Shown here in pieces: positions 62,010 to 64,000 of a DNA stretch of 64,000 bases (its first letter is position 1; every line of letters begins with the position of its first letter). A program made the position numbers and the translations under genes. Location: the NCBI RefSeq assembly GCF_020283565.1, contig NC_060059.1:44290215-44354214 (forward strand), read 5' to 3'. The DNA comes from Trifolium pratense (taxonomy: Eukaryota; Streptophyta; Magnoliopsida; Fabales; Fabaceae). Under the pieces are notes generated by a model that was not told the origin of the DNA, made no database searches, and was given only the letters and a program-made list of their open reading frames with translations.

Positions 62010-62391
62010 GGGTGTGGGACTAGTAATAGATAAAAGTTGTAATACCTCCAACTAAACCTAATTTAACCATAATAATTCATATCAAAATGTTAAAAATATC
62101 CCTCATGAAGATTTGAACCCATGGCCTATTAGTTAAAACTCTCATTATCTTTACCACTAAAGCACGCCAATTTATTTGATATATTTTGTAAAAAAATAAT
62201 GGGTGTGGGACTAGTAATAGATAAAAGTTGTAATACCTCCAACTAAACCTAATTTAACCATAATAATTCATATCAAAATGTTAAAAATATCCCTCATGAA
62301 GATTTGAACCCATGGCCTATTAGTTAAAACTCTCATTATCTTTACCACTAAAGCACGCCAATTTATTTGATATATTTTGTAAAAACCATAT
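62010..62391 (+). repeat. Perfect tandem duplication, unit 191 bp
   Basis: The unit starts GGGTGTGGGACTAGTAATAG at 62010 and again at 62201 and runs to TATTTTGTAAAAA in both. I see no mismatch between copies. The unit begins inside the Helitron 3' hairpin and includes the CTAGT terminus plus flanking DNA, so a second CTAG end exists near 62214. A diverged third relative follows at 62640-62820 after an AT microsatellite (62570-62635). Confidence 0.93.
62108..62361 (-). other. Two identical tRNA-like modules (62108-62170, 62299-62361)
   Basis: On the minus strand each has TGCTTTAGTGGTAAAG (A-box-like) and, about 30 bases on, GGGTTCAAATCTTC (B-box-like). They are duplicated with the 191 bp unit. 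No intact cloverleaf is evident. Confidence 0.45.
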
Positions 62392-62566
62392 AATTAATAT
62401 GAGTTAAATGCCCAATTGCAAACACAAAACCCCACTTTGTTTTCTTCATTTTATCCACAAACTCCCACGTATTTTTTCTTCTTTTTATCTACAAATCCAA
62501 TTTTTTGTATCTAACCCAAATTCAAATTTCATCACTTTATACAAATTCAATTTTTCTTATCTTTAT

Positions 62567-62639
<73 letters not shown>

Positions 62640-62721
62640 TTACTAAGTCTCCCAGCTAAAACTAATTTAACTCAAATCCTAACCCTAATAATTCATATTA
62701 AAATGTTAAAAAAATACTCAT

Positions 62722-62781
62722 TAGGATTTGAACCCATGACATTTTAGTTATATTTCTTTATATACTTACCACTAAGTCATA
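62722..62781 (-). other. tRNA-like module (diverged copy)
   Basis: On the minus strand TGACTTAGTGGTAAG and GGGTTCAAATCC occur with the same spacing as the modules at 62108 and 62299. Confidence 0.45.
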
Positions 62782-63240
62782 TCAATTATGTTGATATAAT
62801 TTTGTAACCAACAAGTAATCAACATCATTTAAATGCACACTTTTTAAACTTAACACGTTTTATTTTTCTTTCTAAAAACAAAAATCACTTTTTTTCATCT
62901 ACAAAATCAAATATGTTACTGCGTTTTTTTTAACCTTTTTTTATAGAAAACCCGATTTTTTTCCTTCCGTTTTACACATATTCATTTTTTTATTAAATAA
63001 ACACATCAATATATAGTCTTAAATCATCTACCTTTCATCTATATATAGATGAAGTTTCACGTGTTTTCTATTTTCATTGCCAATACAGATCATCAAAATA
63101 GAGAAAGTCAACTTGCGCTACGTTGTTTGAAAGATTTTCATTGCTTTCATCATATCTCTTTTATATGTTCTAACTAATTATTCTCACTCCGTTTTATATT
63201 TATTGATGATTTTTTTTTTGTTATTAAACACATAGCACCA

Positions 63241-64000
63241 TTGGATCCAAATCCAATAACTGACTTGGAGAAGTATGTTAATTATTGTCGGATCAAGTAT
63301 CAAACTTATTATGTTGAATTTCATCTTGATGAAGTGGGTATACCTATCATATCATATGATTGTATGTGTTGCAATAAGTCAGTTAACATTGATAAAAATT
63401 TAACAATTTTATTGTTTTTATTTTAGGGCACCGTCATGTTGTCAAAAATATTTTCATCGGATTTTGGTGAAACGGTGAATCGCTATGCTACACTAATTGA
63501 TCCAAAAGAAAATCAATTTGATGTTTTAGTTGAAAAAATTAATGGTAATGTATATTTAACACATGGATGACATGTGTTGCGTGATTTTTATAATATCCAG
63601 TTTGGTGCTTGAGTGATTTTGTTATACACCGGAATGAGTCAGTTTGGACTGATTTTGAAGGACAAATTTGATTGTCTTATTCATCCATCTAAGTTCACTC
63701 CTCCTATGAAATTTAATTTGGATAAATTTATTGTTCTATCATATTTTTCTGATCATCTGCCAGAATCAACTGACCACCCATCATTTTCGCACAATGGCTC
63801 CAATTTTGCGTTAAAATTTAAAAAGAAATTGACTAATTATGATGTGAAAACCGGATTTTTGGTGATTTTATTTATTTATTTATTTATTTATTTTTATTTT
63901 TAAATTTTGGCTTTTGTATATTTACTAACTATTTTATTCTTATTTGTAGATGGTGGAATATAACGGTTTTGGTCAATTAACATTACATAAAAATACTACT
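63241..64000 (+). pseudogene. B3-domain-like gene, spliced, broken, runs off the window
   Basis: A first block (63241-63390) encodes DLEKYVNYCRIKYQTYYVEF, then ISYDCMCCNKS. An intron ending TTTTATTTTAG leads into a second block at 63431 with MLSKIFSSDFGETVNRYATL, FDVLVEKINGNVYLTHG, HVLRDFYNIQFGA and VILLYTGMSQFGLILKDKF. The pattern of a basic strand, then G-W, then F-x(3)-Y-x(2)-G-D/A, resembles a REM-type B3 DNA-binding domain. Two codons that should be Trp are TGA (near 63568 and 63612). A later exon appears to start near 63951 (MVEYNGFGQLTLHKN). The B3 assignment is from pattern memory and needs a profile search. Confidence 0.5.

Larger units (their letters stand above)
60698..62023 (+). 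mobile_element. Composite of nested Helitrons (three 5' ends, one clear 3' end)
   Basis: 5' termini of the TCTATATATATAA type follow an A at 60698 and 60923, and a third (TCGATATATATATAATTC) at 61638. All continue into TAGATAGTT or TAAATAGTT words. One 3' terminus is clear: hairpin ACACCCGTGC-ATC-GCACGGGTGT, then GGGACTAG ending at 62023 before T. The interior holds a B3-like fragment (61165-61335), a helicase C-terminal scrap (61498-61617) and ATT microsatellites (61048-61090, 61866-61897). The element from 61638 would be only 386 bp. Confidence 0.75.

Overview
The window looks like repeat-dense plant nuclear DNA, most probably from a legume. The evidence is AT-rich intergenic DNA, spliced genes with GT-AG introns, Ty1/copia and Ty3/gypsy (Athila-type) retrotransposons, LINEs, hAT elements, foldback MITEs and Helitrons. 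Naming a legume is an inference from repeat style. One 500-base run of N (17858-18357) marks an assembly gap.

Layout. 1-4016: 3' part of a short-LTR copia element with a broken pol. 4017-12900: intergenic DNA with a 1 kb foldback element, nested inverted repeats, a hAT-type MITE carrying a long AT microsatellite, and a possible LTR relic. 13162-17857: 3' part of an Athila-like element on the minus strand, with a 1.3 kb LTR and an intact 506-codon env-like ORF. It has two clusters of a CpG-rich palindrome, one in the LTR and one upstream of the ORF. 18358-25083: a young minus-strand copia element whose reverse transcriptase is split by a hAT MITE that itself contains a Stowaway-like MITE. 25084-32820: unassigned DNA, then a cluster of decayed hAT transposons and a LINE RNase H scrap. 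33058-34692: a complete eight-exon SYP71-type syntaxin gene on the minus strand. 35055-38930: an inverted-repeat MITE and a LINE fragment split by a 1,740 bp solo LTR with a 5 bp target duplication. 39480-42100: a gene-like start, a 1,058 bp hAT element with an 8 bp target duplication, and a series of 51-nt exon-like modules. 42101-45560: a second LINE. 46937-49478: a Helitron with a dead helicase gene. 49626-50099: a two-unit polyubiquitin gene with a premature stop, starting just beyond the Helitron. 50590-53640: tandemly duplicated, partly LINE-like DNA. 54681-58172: foldback MITEs. 59197-62391: several Helitrons, one with a B3-like gene fragment, and a perfect 191 bp tandem duplication. 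63241-64000: a broken B3-domain-like gene running off the window.

Conserved host genes are few: the syntaxin is intact and the polyubiquitin is damaged. The remainder records layered transposition, and insertion order can be read in several places. The items I would follow first are the palindrome arrays of the Athila-like element, the Helitron with B3-like sequence, recurrent tRNA-like A/B-box modules near Helitron ends, the Helitron abutting the polyubiquitin TATA box, and the 51-nt exon-like repeats.
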